Assembly (NCBI GenBank): GCA_004570315.1
Contig: SPQI01000347.1
Location: 1-45,972, forward strand
Direction of reading: 5' to 3'
DNA: 45,972 nucleotides
From: Oxalobacteraceae bacterium OM1
GTDB taxonomy: Bacteria; Pseudomonadota; Gammaproteobacteria; Burkholderiales; Burkholderiaceae_D
The position numbers and the translations under genes were made by a program. Shown here in pieces: positions 26,383 through 36,894 of the stretch. The notes under the pieces were generated by a model that worked only from the letters and a program-made list of their open reading frames with translations, had not been told where the DNA came from and searched no databases. The stretch's first letter is position 1; every line of letters begins with the position of its first letter.

Positions 26383-28248
26383 TCAAGCTCCAGTCGCCCG
26401 TTGCAGGGATTGCAGGAAGCGGTCGGCGTTCTGGTATCCGACCACGCGCCCTCCCGTGACTTCCTGGCCTTGCTTGTCGAAGAAAATGATGCCGGGCGGA
26501 CCGAACAGACGGAAGCGCTTGAGCAAAGCCTTGTCGTCGTCGTTGTTCGCTGTCACGTCGGCTTGGACCAATACCATGTCCGCGAATTGCGTCTGGATGC
26601 GCGGGTCGGTGAACGTCAGTTTTTCCATTTCCTTGCAGGACACGCACCAGTCGGCGTAGAAGTCGAGCATGACGGTCTTGCCCTTGGCCTGCGCGATCGC
26701 CGCGTCCAGTTCCGCGACCGATTTGACACGACGGAATTCCGTATGCGCCGGTCCGCCCGTACGCAGATGGGCGAGCGGCGCGAGCGCGTCGCGGCCCCCG
26801 GTCGCCAGCCCCACGAACTGCACCAGGCCCAGGGCCGCAAAGACCAGGCCGATCGCCTTCGCCTGCCATCCCGACCGCTTACCCCACAGCAAATAGCCAC
26901 CGTAGCCGACGCCGAGCAAGGCCCAGCCGAGCATCGGCAACCAGCCCGGCAGGACCGGCGTGACGATCCAGATGGCCAGTCCCAGCATCAGCACGCCGAA
27001 GAAGTTCTTGACCGTTTCCATCCACGCCCCGGCCCGTGGCAGGAGCGCGCCCGCCGACACGCCGACCAGCAGCAGCGGCACGCTCATGCCAATGGCCATG
27101 GCGAACAATGCGCTGCCGCCGATGAACACATCGTGCGTCTGGCTGATGTAGAGCAGTGCCCCCGCGAGCGGCGCGGCCACGCATGGGCCGACGATAAGCG
27201 CCGAGATCGCACCCATGCCGAAGACGCCGGCCATGCGTCCAGCGGACTGGCGATCCGACGCCTGGGAGAGCTTGGTCTGAATGGCTGCCGGCACCTGCAG
27301 TTGGTAGACGTTGAACATCGAGAGCGACAGCACCGCCATCAGCAGGGCGAATGCGCCCAGCGCCCAGGGGTTCTGCAGGCTGGCCGACAAGCCCTCGCCG
27401 GCCAGGCCGGCCGCGACGCCGAGCGCGGTGTAGACCAGCGCCATGCCCAGCGAATAAGCGACGGACAGCGCAAACCCGCGCCGGCGCGTGGGTGCCCGAT
27501 CTCCGACGATGATGGAAGACAGGATCGGCACCATCGGCAGCACGCAGGGCGTGAACGACAAGCCGATACCGAGGAGGAAGAAGAGCGGAAGGATGGCCAT
27601 CAGACTGCCGCTCTTGAGCGAAGCTTCGATGCGGCCCATCTCCGAATCACCGGCCGCCTCCGACTGGACGGCCGCGCCAAGCGCAACCGGCGTCGCTGCG
27701 GCTGTAACGTCCGGAGACGAGCTGGCCGGCACGGACGCAGCCGCGCCCGACGTGACGGAAGCACGCTGTCCGCCATCGCTACCCGACGATACCGCGCTCG
27801 TGGTCGTTGCGGCCGCGGCCGGCGGCGTCAGCCTTGCCTGCGCTTCCTGTGGCGGATAGCAGAGCCCGGCGTCGGCGCAACCCTGCCCGGTGGATTTCAG
27901 CGTGAACGTGCCGCTCGCTTCGACCGGAATGCGAATGACGACCTTGTGCCGATAGGTCTCGACGTCCTTCTGAAAGGTCTCGTCGAACTTCACCTTGCCG
28001 GGCGGGATGGCAGGCGTGCCGAGCTTCGCGCCGTCAGCCTTGAAGGCGAAGCGCTCGCGGTACATGTAGTAGCCGTCGGCAATGACGTAGCTGACCTCCG
28101 CGGTCTTCGCGTCGATCATGCGCGCGGAGAACTGGAAGGCCTTTTCCGGATCGAGGTAGTCGTCTTCGGCACGCGCGGCGACGGCAAACACGAGGGTCAA
28201 CAGGAGGGACGCGGCGTGCAGGGCGCGTTGCAGGTTCAGCTTAAACAT
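26383..28248 (-). CDS. dsbD: Thiol:disulfide interchange protein DsbD
   Basis: 621-residue inner-membrane transporter of reducing power from cytoplasmic thioredoxin to the periplasm. Signal peptide (to about residue 27). The N-terminal DsbD-alpha domain has the Cys124/Cys130 pair (GCADAGLC). An Ala/Ser/Pro-rich linker leads to the membrane domain with Cys235 (FTPCVLPMVP) and Cys356 (VGPCVAAPL). The C-terminal thioredoxin domain has Cys535-Val-Ser-Cys538 (YADWCVSCKE). All six redox cysteines are present. The start is one of several close ATGs; I took 28248, which overlaps the cutA stop region. It can serve System II cytochrome c maturation by keeping apocytochrome CXXCH thiols reduced. Confidence 0.95.
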   Translation of the reverse strand: MFKLNLQRALHAASLLLTLVFAVAARAEDDYLDPEKAFQFSARMIDAKTAEVSYVIADGYYMYRERFAFKADGAKLGTPAIPPGKVKFDETFQKDVETYRHKVVIRIPVEASGTFTLKSTGQGCADAGLCYPPQEAQARLTPPAAAATTTSAVSSGSDGGQRASVTSGAAASVPASSSPDVTAAATPVALGAAVQSEAAGDSEMGRIEASLKSGSLMAILPLFFLLGIGLSFTPCVLPMVPILSSIIVGDRAPTRRRGFALSVAYSLGMALVYTALGVAAGLAGEGLSASLQNPWALGAFALLMAVLSLSMFNVYQLQVPAAIQTKLSQASDRQSAGRMAGVFGMGAISALIVGPCVAAPLAGALLYISQTHDVFIGGSALFAMAIGMSVPLLLVGVSAGALLPRAGAWMETVKNFFGVLMLGLAIWIVTPVLPGWLPMLGWALLGVGYGGYLLWGKRSGWQAKAIGLVFAALGLVQFVGLATGGRDALAPLAHLRTGGPAHTEFRRVKSVAELDAAIAQAKGKTVMLDFYADWCVSCKEMEKLTFTDPRIQTQFADMVLVQADVTANNDDDKALLKRFRLFGPPGIIFFDKQGQEVTGGRVVGYQNADRFLQSLQRATGA

Positions 28249-28573
28249 CGACATCTTTCTTCGTTTCATGGGCAACCCAGCCGAGGTAAGCGGGCAGACC
28301 GGCGGCGATCGGCACGGCGAGGATTTCCGGGACGTCGTAGGGATGCAGCGTCTTGATCGCCGCCTCGAGTGCATCATAGCGCTCGTGCACGGTCTTGATG
28401 AGGAGCGTGATCTCCGCCGCCTCCTCGACCGCGCCTTGCCAGCGGTACACGGAATGTACACCCGGCAGCGAATTCACGCAGGCGGCGAGGCGCTGCTCGA
28501 CCAAGGCGCGGGCAATGCGCTGCGCGGTGTCCGTATCGGGCACGTTCGTCATGACAAGCAGGGTCTGTTGCAT
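28241..28573 (-). CDS. cutA: Divalent-cation tolerance protein CutA
   Basis: 110-residue trimeric PII-like protein whose name comes from copper tolerance in E. coli; its true role is unsettled. Conserved elements seen: LLVMTNVPDTDTAQRIARALVEQ, the ACVNSLPGVHSVYRWQG motif with the conserved Cys32, and TLHPYDVPEILAVPI. The ATG at 28573 is preceded by GGAGCGGAAC at proper spacing. The gene's end overlaps the dsbD start, and cutA-dsbD linkage is common in proteobacteria. Confidence 0.95.
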   Translation of the reverse strand: MQQTLLVMTNVPDTDTAQRIARALVEQRLAACVNSLPGVHSVYRWQGAVEEAAEITLLIKTVHERYDALEAAIKTLHPYDVPEILAVPIAAGLPAYLGWVAHETKKDVDV

Positions 28574-28611
28574 AGTCGTTCCGCTCCGTTCTGCTCCGCC
28601 GAACCTGGCAG

Positions 28612-29397
28612 TCATTTCAACAGCCGGCGCCGCGTGAGTACCGTGGCAATGTAGAAGCCGGCAACGCAATACGCGACGAGGATGGCGAGATTCGCCAGCA
28701 CGTGTTGCGGCCAACCGCCGAGGATGAGCGGGCGGATCAGCCGCACCGCTGCGCCGAGCGGCAAGGCCTGCGAAATGCTCTGTAGCCAGGCCGGCAATTG
28801 CGTGGTCGGGAAGTACACGCCGGACAGGAACATCATCGGTGTAAGAACCAGCGTGAAGTAGTAGGTGAAGAAATCGTAGCCCCGCGCCAGCGCGTTGACG
28901 ATGAGGCCTATCGACGCAAAGGTCATCCCGACCAGGAACAGCAAAGGCAGCACGAGCACGATCTGCGGATGGCGGCCGATGCCCAGAGCGAAGATCACGC
29001 CCAGGATCGCGACGCCGGAAAACAGCGACTTGGTGGCTGCCCACAGCATCTCGGCCAGCACGACGTCGTCCAGAGCGAGCGGCGCGTTCATCAGCGCGTC
29101 CCAGGTGCGTTGCACATGCATGCGCGAAAACGCCGAATACAGCGCTTCGAACGAGGCGGCCATCATGATCGACATGCAGATCGAGCCCGACGCCAGGAAT
29201 TCGATATATGGAATGCCGTCGATGCGCTGCAGGAGGCTGCCGAGGCCATAACCGAACGCGACCAGCGTGATCAGCGGCTCGGCGATGTTGCCCAATACGC
29301 TGGCCACGGCCAGCTTCTTCCAGACCAGGAAGTTGCGACGCCAAATCGGCAGGAAGCGCAGCGAGAATGCCGGCGCGCTGTAATAGACGGAGCTCAT
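28612..29397 (-). CDS. ABC-2 type export permease (NodJ-like)
   Basis: 261-residue permease with six predicted membrane helices. It carries the ABC-2 signature region near LTPMMFLSGVYFPTTQLPAWLQ and ends in a short basic tail (LTRRRLLK). It resembles NodJ-family permeases that work with NodI-like ATPases to export lipids, polysaccharides or drugs. Nothing here suggests nodulation. Its ATG is one base from the ATPase stop (TGA-C-ATG), so the pair forms one transporter. Confidence 0.9.
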   Translation of the reverse strand: MSSVYYSAPAFSLRFLPIWRRNFLVWKKLAVASVLGNIAEPLITLVAFGYGLGSLLQRIDGIPYIEFLASGSICMSIMMAASFEALYSAFSRMHVQRTWDALMNAPLALDDVVLAEMLWAATKSLFSGVAILGVIFALGIGRHPQIVLVLPLLFLVGMTFASIGLIVNALARGYDFFTYYFTLVLTPMMFLSGVYFPTTQLPAWLQSISQALPLGAAVRLIRPLILGGWPQHVLANLAILVAYCVAGFYIATVLTRRRLLK

Positions 29398-29398
29398 G

Positions 29399-30331
29399 TC
29401 AGTCCCTCATCTCGCGTCCCGTCAGTTTCAGGAACAGGTCTTCCAGGTTGGCCGGCCGATGCAGATAGCGCACGCCCTCGACGCCTTGCAGGTTGGCCAG
29501 CAGCGGCCGTGCATCGTTCGTATAGCAGAACACGGTCTCGCCGCTGACCTCCAGCCGCGCCGAACGCACCCTGCCCTTGGCATCGGCCCAGGCCATGGCG
29601 TTGTCGCCATAGACTTCGACCACTTCCGCCTCGATATGCTGCGCGATCAGCTCGCGCGGCGGCCCTTCGGCAATCATCTCGCCATGATCGATGACCACCA
29701 GCCGGTCGCAGAGTCGCTCGGCCTCATCCATGAAGTGCGTCGTGAGGACAATCGTTTTGCCGTCCGCCAACAGGGTTTTCAGACGGTCCCAGATCATGTG
29801 GCGAGCCTGCGGATCGAGTCCGGTGGTGGGCTCGTCCATGAAGATGAGGTCAGGATCGTTGACCAGGGCGCGCGCCAGCGTCAGGCGGCGCTTCATGCCA
29901 CCAGACAACTCGCCAATCCGGGCGTCGCGCTTTGCCGTGAGATTCGCGAACTCGAGCAGCCGTGGAATTCGGTCTTCGATTTCCTTGTCGCGCATGCCGA
30001 AGTAGCGTCCGAAGACAAGCAGGTTTTCGGCAACCGTGAAGTCGGGATCAAGGTTGTCGCCTTGCGGCACTACGCCGACCCGCAGGCGTGCCGGACGGGC
30101 GTCGCGCGGAATGCTGTGCCCGACCAGCGTGATGGTGCCGCTGTCCGGCTCCGTCAACCCAAGACAGAGCCGCAGCGTGGTCGTCTTGCCAGCACCATTC
30201 GGACCGAGGAGGCCGTAGCACTCGCCGCGCCGGAGAGCGAACGACAGGCCGTTGACCACGACATTGCGCTTCTCGCCGTTGCCATAGGTCTTGCACAGCG
30301 CAGAGACGGAAAGGATGCTGGAGGTGTCCAT
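29399..30331 (-). CDS. ABC transporter ATP-binding protein (NodI-like)
   Basis: 310-residue cytoplasmic ATPase. Walker A is GPNGAGKTT (43-51), the Q-loop is [14 protein letters not shown], the signature is LSGGM (142-146), Walker B is LIFMDEP (162-168), and the H-loop is [14 protein letters not shown]4162-like C-terminal region follows (to [19 protein letters not shown]). This belongs to the DrrA/NodI class of exporter ATPases. It is the first gene of a possible run ATPase-permease-cutA-dsbD on the minus strand. The substrate is unknown. Confidence 0.92.
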   Translation of the reverse strand: MDTSSILSVSALCKTYGNGEKRNVVVNGLSFALRRGECYGLLGPNGAGKTTTLRLCLGLTEPDSGTITLVGHSIPRDARPARLRVGVVPQGDNLDPDFTVAENLLVFGRYFGMRDKEIEDRIPRLLEFANLTAKRDARIGELSGGMKRRLTLARALVNDPDLIFMDEPTTGLDPQARHMIWDRLKTLLADGKTIVLTTHFMDEAERLCDRLVVIDHGEMIAEGPPRELIAQHIEAEVVEVYGDNAMAWADAKGRVRSARLEVSGETVFCYTNDARPLLANLQGVEGVRYLHRPANLEDLFLKLTGREMRD

Positions 30332-30669
30332 GCCCGCTAGCTTGCCAGCTCAAAAAACGACCATCTTGCCATAAGCGAAGCGTTGGATTTGTCGTTGCTT
30401 TGTCGATGCAGGACTAGGCGTGGGCAATTTCGATCGTTGTTCTGCGCCGGCTTGCAGCGGCGCAGGGTCCGCATCGTTCGGGCTACATGGTCTGCCGGAT
30501 ACCGTCGGAATGGGCGCCGCGTTTTGGGCCGCTCGTTATCGCGCTACGCTGCCAGAGTGCGGGCCCCTTTTGCTGCGCAAGCGACCTGCCATTGCCATCT
30601 GCCTTGCGGCTAGCCAGAAAAGCAAAAAGCCAGGCAATGCCTGGCTTTTTGATGATAGCTAGACCGTGC
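30332..30669. other. Intergenic region between ABC ATPase and rplQ
   Basis: 338 bases without a convincing gene. It holds a perfect 8-bp hairpin CTGCGCCG / CGGCGCAG (30442-30465) and the strong terminator at 30624-30650. The promoter of the ABC operon must lie here on the minus strand but no good hexamer pair is visible. Short open frames on both strands look random. Confidence 0.55.
30624..30650. terminator. Terminator at the end of the alpha (ribosomal) operon
   Basis: AAAAAGCCAGGC / GCCTGGCTTTTT: a near-perfect dyad about 20 nt after the rplQ stop, with T runs usable on both strands. On the minus strand the tail reads TTTTTGCTTTT. Confidence 0.88.
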
Positions 30670-31065
30670 TTATTCAGCGGACGGCACTTCTGCCGCGTCG
30701 CTGATTTCCGGACGATCGACCAGCTCGACGAAGGCCATCGGCGCATTGTCGCCCTGACGGAAACCCATCTTCAGGATGCGGATGTAGCCGCCGTTGCGGG
30801 TGGCGTAACGCGGGCCCAGTTCCGAGAACAGCTTGCCGACGATCTCGCGGTCGCGCAGGCGGGAGAAGGCCAGGCGCTTGTTTGACAGGTTGTCGGTCTT
30901 GCCCAGGGTCAGGATCGGCTCGACGACGCGGCGCAGTTCCTTCGCCTTGGGCAGTGTCGTTTTGATCGCTTCGTGGCGCAGCAGGGAAACGGTCATGTTG
31001 CGCAGCATCGCAAGGCGGTGCGACGAGGTGCGGTTCAGTTTGCGAAGGCCGTGACGGTGACGCAT
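30670..31065 (-). CDS. rplQ: 50S ribosomal protein L17
   Basis: 131 residues; the N-terminus [23 protein letters not shown] is diagnostic for bL17. It is the last gene of the alpha operon, separated from rpoA by an unusually long 206-nt gap that contains hairpins and a 14-bp palindrome. AAAGGAA precedes the ATG. A bona fide terminator follows. Confidence 0.97.
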   Translation of the reverse strand: MRHRHGLRKLNRTSSHRLAMLRNMTVSLLRHEAIKTTLPKAKELRRVVEPILTLGKTDNLSNKRLAFSRLRDREIVGKLFSELGPRYATRNGGYIRILKMGFRQGDNAPMAFVELVDRPEISDAAEVPSAE

Positions 31066-31147
31066 GGTAATTCCTTTCTAAGTGAGTTTTCAGTCCAGCT
31101 CTTCTATCGTTCGGAACGCAGTCCGACGCGGGCCGGTATTCGGTTAT

Positions 31148-31161
31148 TCAAAACGTTTTGA
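31148..31161. repeat. Perfect 14-bp palindrome between rpoA and rplQ
   Basis: TCAAAACGTTTTGA, fully self-complementary, 83 nt before rplQ. It could be a regulator site or an RNA processing or pairing element. No function is assigned. Confidence 0.5.
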
Positions 31162-31189
31162 CAAGGGATACAGCGACTGCTTTACCGCT

Positions 31190-31210
31190 CCCTCCCCTTC
31201 GCGGGGAGGG
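31190..31210 (-). other. GC-rich hairpin between rpoA and rplQ
   Basis: CCCTCCCC / GGGGAGGG, a perfect 8-bp stem with a 5-nt loop and no T run on either side. It may stabilise the rpoA 3' end or tune rplQ expression. Confidence 0.5.
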
Positions 31211-31271
31211 CCGGTCCGGGAATCGGTTGCCCGTCTTCCCAAGCGCCCCTCGAAAGAGGCGCAATTCTACC

Positions 31272-32249
31272 TTACTTCTCCAGACCGGCCGGCGGCCAGT
31301 TCTCGAGCTTCATGCCCAGTGTCAGACCACGGGATGCCAGCACTTCCTTGATTTCGTTCAGGGACTTGCGGCCGAGGTTCGGCGTCTTGAGCAGTTCGTT
31401 CTCGCTGCGCTGGATGAGGTCGCCGATGTAGTAGATGTTCTCGGCCTTCAGGCAGTTTGCGGAACGGACGGTGAGTTCCAGATCGTCCACCGGACGCAGC
31501 AGGATCGGATCGACGGCCGGAGCGCGCGACGGGGCTTCTGCAGCCGCCTCGGTGCCTTCCAGCGCGGCGAATACGTTCAGCTGATCGACCAGCACGCGAG
31601 CCGACTGGCGGATCGCTTCTTCCGGCGAAATGACGCCGTTGGTCTCGATGTTCATTACCAGCTTGTCGAGGTCGGTACGCTGTTCCACGCGGGCGGACTC
31701 AACGGCATACGACACGCGACGCACCGGCGAGAACGACGCATCCAGAATGATACGGCCGATGGTTTTGTTCGCATCTTCCGACAGACGGCGCACGTTACCC
31801 GGCACATAACCGCGGCCCTTCTCGACCTTGATCTGCATGTCGAGCTTGCCGCCTGCAGTCAGGTGAGCAATTACGTGATCCGGATTGATGAGTTCCACGT
31901 CATGCGGCAGATCGATGTCCGATGCCAGCACGGCGCCTTCGCCTTCCTTCTTCAAGGTCAGCGTAACTTCATCGCGATTGTGGAGTTTGAACACGACGCC
32001 TTTGAGGTTGAGCAGCATATCGACCACGTCTTCCTGCACGCCGTCCAACGATGAGTACTCGTGCACGACACCGGCGATCGTCACTTCGGTCGGCGCATAG
32101 CCGACCATCGACGACAGCAGTACGCGACGCAGGGCGTTGCCCAGCGTATGGCCGTAGCCACGTTCGAACGGCTCCATCACGACGCGGGCCTGGCCGGCAG
32201 CGACGGCTTCAACTTCAATAATGCGGGGTTTCAACAGACTGTTTTGCAT
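31272..32249 (-). CDS. rpoA: RNA polymerase alpha subunit
   Basis: 325 residues. The N-terminal assembly domain has [31 protein letters not shown]. The linker near residues 230-250 is Ala/Glu-rich. The C-terminal domain ([19 protein letters not shown]... [13 protein letters not shown]) binds UP elements and activators. Preceded by AAAAGGACATTCC and by a terminator-like hairpin after rpsD. Confidence 0.98.
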   Translation of the reverse strand: MQNSLLKPRIIEVEAVAAGQARVVMEPFERGYGHTLGNALRRVLLSSMVGYAPTEVTIAGVVHEYSSLDGVQEDVVDMLLNLKGVVFKLHNRDEVTLTLKKEGEGAVLASDIDLPHDVELINPDHVIAHLTAGGKLDMQIKVEKGRGYVPGNVRRLSEDANKTIGRIILDASFSPVRRVSYAVESARVEQRTDLDKLVMNIETNGVISPEEAIRQSARVLVDQLNVFAALEGTEAAAEAPSRAPAVDPILLRPVDDLELTVRSANCLKAENIYYIGDLIQRSENELLKTPNLGRKSLNEIKEVLASRGLTLGMKLENWPPAGLEK

Positions 32250-32303
32250 GGAATGTCCTTTTCAATACCCTCGGCTCGTTACACCGATAAGGCTGATGGC
32301 ATC

Positions 32304-32335
32304 ACAAAGAAACCGCCCCATCGAAGGATGGGGCG
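32304..32335 (-). terminator. Terminator-like hairpin between rpsD and rpoA
   Basis: On the minus strand CGCCCCATC / GATGGGGCG (9 bp, 4-nt loop) is followed by GTTTCTTTG. It lies inside the operon, so it may be a partial terminator or attenuator that lowers or separates rpoA transcription. Confidence 0.6.
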
Positions 32336-32353
32336 ACGGGGTACTACTCGGAA

Positions 32354-32977
<624 letters not shown>

Positions 32978-33068
32978 GTTGCTTTCCTTATTCAATGACG
33001 CCCCGTCCAGCCGCAAATGCGGTCTGCCAGGCGCTAGTCTGATCTGCCTGCTATCAGACGGTGGTCTT

Positions 33069-33099
33069 AAGAACAAAACCCGCCAAGGTCATTGGCGGG
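33069..33099 (-). terminator. Intrinsic terminator between rpsK and rpsD
   Basis: Perfect stem CCCGCCAA / TTGGCGGG with a 5-nt loop, followed on the minus strand by TTTTGTTCTT. It lies about 30 nt after the rpsK stop and before the GTG of rpsD. Confidence 0.75.
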
Positions 33100-33129
33100 C
33101 AACTGACTGCTACTGCAAACGCGTTGCGC

Positions 33130-33534
33130 TTAGATGCGACGGCGCTTCGGCGGACGGCAGCCGTTGTGCGGAACCGGCGTCACGTCCTGAATCATGGTGA
33201 TCTTGATGCCGAGGCTGTTCAGTGCGCGCACAGCCGACTCACGGCCCGGGCCCGGGCCCTTGATACGGACTTCAAGGTTCTTCACGCCATACTCGACAGC
33301 CACGCGGCCAGCGGCTTCTGCAGCCACCTGTGCGGCGAACGGGGTCGACTTGCGTGAGCCTTTGAAGCCAGCACCGCCGGACGTTGCCCACGACAGCGCG
33401 TTGCCTTGGCGGTCGGTGATGGTGATGATGGTGTTGTTGAAGGACGCGTGGATGTGCGCGACGCCTTCGGCAACATTCTTCTTAACTTTCTTGCGCACGC
33501 GTGCTGCTGCGGCGTTGTTCGGGGCTTTTGCCAT
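33130..33534 (-). CDS. rpsK: 30S ribosomal protein S11
   Basis: 134 residues; uS11 hallmark segments [36 protein letters not shown] and the C-terminal [18 protein letters not shown]. The extra Ala/Lys-rich N-terminus is usual in Betaproteobacteria. It starts 28 nt after rpsM. Confidence 0.97.
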   Translation of the reverse strand: MAKAPNNAAAARVRKKVKKNVAEGVAHIHASFNNTIITITDRQGNALSWATSGGAGFKGSRKSTPFAAQVAAEAAGRVAVEYGVKNLEVRIKGPGPGRESAVRALNSLGIKITMIQDVTPVPHNGCRPPKRRRI

Positions 33535-33562
33535 GATGAGTTCCTATCCGACTTAACCTGGA

Positions 33563-33928
33563 TTATTTCTTCAGCGCTGCTGCGGCTTTGCGCGGGCCCT
33601 TGCGGGTACGTGCGTTCGTGCGGGTACGCTGGCCACGTGCCGGCAGGCCTTTGCGATGACGCAGGCCGCGATAGCAACCCAAGTCCATCAGACGCTTGAT
33701 GTTCATCGACACTTCACGACGCAGGTCGCCTTCGACGACGAAGCGGCCGATCGCATCACGCAGCTTCTCCAGCTCGTTGTCGTCAAGATCCTTGACCTTT
33801 TTCGTGGTCGAGACACCGGTCTCGTCGCAGATCGCTTGAGCGCGCGGGCGACCGATACCGTAGATGGCGGTCAGGCCAATGACGGTGTGCTGGTGGTTGG
33901 GGATATTGACCCCTGCAATACGTGCCAT
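33563..33928 (-). CDS. rpsM: 30S ribosomal protein S13
   Basis: 121 residues; [25 protein letters not shown] at the start and the basic tail [18 protein letters not shown] are typical of uS13, a head protein that contacts L5 and tRNA. It lies between rpmJ and rpsK. Confidence 0.97.
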   Translation of the reverse strand: MARIAGVNIPNHQHTVIGLTAIYGIGRPRAQAICDETGVSTTKKVKDLDDNELEKLRDAIGRFVVEGDLRREVSMNIKRLMDLGCYRGLRHRKGLPARGQRTRTNARTRKGPRKAAAALKK

Positions 33929-33956
33929 TCGTTATTCCTCGATCAATAACGTTAAG

Positions 33957-34070
33957 TTAACCTTGGCGCTGCTTATGGCGCGGTTCGGTGCAGATGACAC
34001 GGACGACGCCCTTGCGCTTGATGATTTTGCAGTTGCGGCAGATCCGCTTGACTGATGCGAGCACCTTCAT
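33957..34070 (-). CDS. rpmJ: 50S ribosomal protein L36
   Basis: 37-residue bL36, short but clear: [20 protein letters not shown], then [16 protein letters not shown]. The four zinc ligands Cys11, Cys14, Cys27 and His32 are all present, so this is the zinc-binding form. It lies between infA and rpsM, its usual place. Confidence 0.96.
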   Translation of the reverse strand: MKVLASVKRICRNCKIIKRKGVVRVICTEPRHKQRQG

Positions 34071-34104
34071 TTTTGCCCTCTTTCTTGCTTAGTTCTGGTT
34101 ACTG

Positions 34105-34323
34105 TCATTTCGTCCGGAACACAATGCGTGCCCGGCTCAAATCGTAGGGTGTCAACTCCACCGTCACCTTATCGCCTGGCAGGATGCGGATATAGTTCAT
34201 CCGCATCTTGCCGGAAATATGCCCGAGTACGACATGCCCGTTTTCCAACTTAACGCGAAACGTTGCGTTCGGCAGATTCTCGAGAATCTCGCCTTGCATC
34301 TGGATAACGTCGTCTTTTGCCAT
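34105..34323 (-). CDS. infA: Translation initiation factor IF-1
   Basis: 72-residue S1/OB-fold protein ([20 protein letters not shown], then [20 protein letters not shown]). It binds the A site of the 30S subunit during initiation. It lies between secY and rpmJ, as in other Burkholderiales. Confidence 0.97.
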   Translation of the reverse strand: MAKDDVIQMQGEILENLPNATFRVKLENGHVVLGHISGKMRMNYIRILPGDKVTVELTPYDLSRARIVFRTK

Positions 34324-34355
34324 TCGGTCTCTGTTCTCTTGGGGCGATCCGCAGC

Positions 34356-35687
34356 TTAGCGCGTCGGCATTCCGCCCTTAAAGTTCGCCTTGCGCAGCAG
34401 AGATTCATATTGCTGCGACATCACATAGTTCTGCACCTGGGCCATGAAATCCATCGTGACCACCACGATGATCAGCAGGGAAGTGCCACCGAAGTAGAAC
34501 GGCACCTTCCAGCGTGCGATCAAGAATTCAGGCAGCAAACACACCAGCGTGATGTACAAGGCACCGGCCAGCGTCAGGCGCATTAAGATCTTGTCGATGT
34601 AGCGCGCCGTCTGTTCGCCCGGACGGATGCCCGGCACAAATGCACCGCTCTTCTTCAAGTTGTCTGCCGTCTCCTTGCTATTGAACACCAGTGCGGTGTA
34701 GAAGAAGCAGAAGAAGACGATGGCAACTGCATACAGCAACGCGTGAATCGGCTCGCCCGGCGCCAACGACGCCGCCAGATCCTTCAGGAAGCGCACGAAG
34801 CCATTCGTTGCGTCGCCCGACGTGAACCAGCTCGTCACCGTTGCCGGGAACAGGATGATCGACGATGCAAAGATCGGCGGAATCACACCTGCCATGTTTA
34901 GCTTCAGCGGCAGATGGCTGCTCTGACCGCCGTAAATCTTGTTGCCGACCTGCCGTTTCGCGTAGTTCACCAAAATCTTGCGCTGACCGCGTTCGATGAA
35001 CACGACCAGGTAAGTCACTGCTGCCACGATCACACAGATCAAAATTGCGGAAATCGGGCTCATGGAACCGGTCCGAACCAGCTCAAACAAACCGCCAACC
35101 GCGTTCGGCAACCCCGCCGCAATACCCGCGAAGATAATGATAGAGATGCCGTTACCCAAACCGCGCTCGGTAATCTGTTCGCCCAGCCACATCAGAAACA
35201 TCGTGCCGGTCACCAGCGTAACGACCGTGGTCAGACGGAACGCCATGCCAGGGTCGATCACCAGGCCAGCTTGCGACTCCAGCGCGACAGCAATACCGAA
35301 CGCCTGGAACATCGCCAGCAGCAGCGTGCCGTAGCGCGTGTACTGCGTAATCTTGCGCCGACCCGCCTCACCTTCCTTCTTCAACGCTTCTAGCTGCGGC
35401 GACACGATCGACATGAGCTGCATGATGATCGACGCCGAGATATACGGCATGATCCCCAGCGCGAAGATCGTGAAGCGCGACAAGGCCCCGCCCGAGAACA
35501 TGTTGAACATGCCCAGAATGCCGCCCTGATTCTGCTTGAACAGCTGCGACAGCTGGGTCGGGTCGATACCCGGCACCGGTATGTGTGCGCCAATGCGGTA
35601 CACCACGAGAGCGCCCAGCAGGAACCACAAGCGGCCCCACGGAAAACCGCTGGCCGCACTCTTAGCGAGTTGGGGTGTGGTCGCCAA
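34356..35687 (-). CDS. secY: Preprotein translocase subunit SecY
   Basis: 443-residue channel subunit of the Sec translocon with ten predicted membrane helices. Seen: the plug-region [27 protein letters not shown], the [12 protein letters not shown] segment, and the cytoplasmic loop ending [13 protein letters not shown]. It sits between rplO and infA in the spc operon. Confidence 0.98.
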   Translation of the reverse strand: MATTPQLAKSAASGFPWGRLWFLLGALVVYRIGAHIPVPGIDPTQLSQLFKQNQGGILGMFNMFSGGALSRFTIFALGIMPYISASIIMQLMSIVSPQLEALKKEGEAGRRKITQYTRYGTLLLAMFQAFGIAVALESQAGLVIDPGMAFRLTTVVTLVTGTMFLMWLGEQITERGLGNGISIIIFAGIAAGLPNAVGGLFELVRTGSMSPISAILICVIVAAVTYLVVFIERGQRKILVNYAKRQVGNKIYGGQSSHLPLKLNMAGVIPPIFASSIILFPATVTSWFTSGDATNGFVRFLKDLAASLAPGEPIHALLYAVAIVFFCFFYTALVFNSKETADNLKKSGAFVPGIRPGEQTARYIDKILMRLTLAGALYITLVCLLPEFLIARWKVPFYFGGTSLLIIVVVTMDFMAQVQNYVMSQQYESLLRKANFKGGMPTR

Positions 35688-35712
35688 TGTCTACTCCAAA
35701 CCTGACGGCCGC

Positions 35713-36144
35713 TTAGGCGACCGAACCACCAGCAGCTTCGATCGCGGCTTTGGCACCCTTGGTGGCAACCATTCCCTTGATCGTGACTTTCTTGGTGATC
35801 TCACCAGCCTTGATCACGCGTACGTTACGAGCCAGCTCGTGAACCAAGCCAGCTTGCTTCAGCGCGAGCATGTCGATTTCTACAACAGGCAGCTTTTCCA
35901 GATCACCCAAACGGACTTCAGCCTTGTACGGCGTTGCGAGCGATTTAAAGCCACGCTTCGGCAGACGACGCTGCAGCGGCATTTGACCGCCTTCAAAACC
36001 GACCTTGTGGAAGCCGCCCGAGCGGGACTTCTGACCTTTGTGACCGCGTCCGGCCGTCTTGCCCAGGCCGGAGCCGATGCCACGGCCCACGCGGCGCTTG
36101 GCGTGCTTCGCACCCGCGGCCGGTTGAATATTATTCAGTTCCAT
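35713..36144 (-). CDS. rplO: 50S ribosomal protein L15
   Basis: 143 residues; the ATG at 36144 ([20 protein letters not shown]) has GGAG seven bases upstream. A start 18 nt further upstream is rejected. The glycine/arginine-rich [19 protein letters not shown] segment is typical of uL15. Confidence 0.97.
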   Translation of the reverse strand: MELNNIQPAAGAKHAKRRVGRGIGSGLGKTAGRGHKGQKSRSGGFHKVGFEGGQMPLQRRLPKRGFKSLATPYKAEVRLGDLEKLPVVEIDMLALKQAGLVHELARNVRVIKAGEITKKVTIKGMVATKGAKAAIEAAGGSVA

Positions 36145-36170
36145 GATTTGCTCCGTTCGCAAGCCTCGGC

Positions 36171-36350
36171 TTACGACACCACTTTCACGAGATAGGAAAC
36201 CTTGTTGATCATGCCGCGAATCGACGGAGTGTCTTGCAGTTCCGCTACCGAATTCACACGACGCAGGCCTAGGCCGCGCACGGTTGCGCGGTGATCCTGA
36301 CGCGTACCGATCAATCCTTTGACCAGTTTCACCTTGATAGTGTTAGCCAT
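36171..36350 (-). CDS. rpmD: 50S ribosomal protein L30
   Basis: 59-residue uL30 ([20 protein letters not shown], then [14 protein letters not shown]). The start at 36350 follows the rpsE stop by 10 nt. A longer in-frame extension into rpsE is rejected. Confidence 0.96.
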   Translation of the reverse strand: MANTIKVKLVKGLIGTRQDHRATVRGLGLRRVNSVAELQDTPSIRGMINKVSYLVKVVS

Positions 36351-36360
36351 TCGGGTCACC

Positions 36361-36882
36361 TTAACCGAAAATTTCTTCGACCGACTTGCCGCGCTTGGCA
36401 GCAATTTCGGACGGCGTGCTCATGCTCGCCAAACCGTTCAAAGTGGCGCGAACCATGTTGTACGGATTGGTGGAGCCGTAGGCCTTCGCCACGACGTTGG
36501 TCACACCCATCACTTCGAAGATCGCGCGCATCGGGCCGCCGGCGATTACGCCGGTACCGTCTTTCGCCGGAGAGATCATGACGGTGGAAGCGCCATGTTT
36601 GCCGGTCACGGTGTGTTGCAGCGTGCCGTTCTTCAGCGTGACTTTGACCATCTTGCGACGCGCTTCTTCCATAGCCTTCTGCACGGCCACCGGCACTTCT
36701 TTCGACTTGCCCTTGCCCATGCCGATGCGGCCATCGCCATCACCAACCACGGTCAGCGCAGCGAAACCCATGATACGGCCGCCCTTTACCACCTTGGTGA
36801 CGCGGTTGACCGCAATCATTTTCTCGCGCATGCCGTCGTCGCGCTCTTCGCCCTGCGGCGTCTTTGCTTGCATTTTTGCCAT
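36361..36882 (-). CDS. rpsE: 30S ribosomal protein S5
   Basis: 173-residue uS5 with the double-stranded RNA-binding-type domain ([39 protein letters not shown]) and the conserved [20 protein letters not shown]. It helps decoding fidelity. A normal member of the spc operon. Confidence 0.97.
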   Translation of the reverse strand: MAKMQAKTPQGEERDDGMREKMIAVNRVTKVVKGGRIMGFAALTVVGDGDGRIGMGKGKSKEVPVAVQKAMEEARRKMVKVTLKNGTLQHTVTGKHGASTVMISPAKDGTGVIAGGPMRAIFEVMGVTNVVAKAYGSTNPYNMVRATLNGLASMSTPSEIAAKRGKSVEEIFG

Positions 36883-36894
36883 GACGATTCTTCC

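Noticed and set aside
28249-28461. N-terminal extension of dsbD over cutA
   Set aside because: It is Arg/Ser-rich, lies in another frame of cutA, and precedes a proper signal peptide.
29399-30331. Nodulation factor export (true NodI)
   Set aside because: No nod genes nearby; NodI-like exporters are widespread in non-nodulating Betaproteobacteria.
30383-30613. Small plus-strand frame in the gap before rplQ
   Set aside because: Arg/Cys-rich, no ribosome site, crosses a hairpin.
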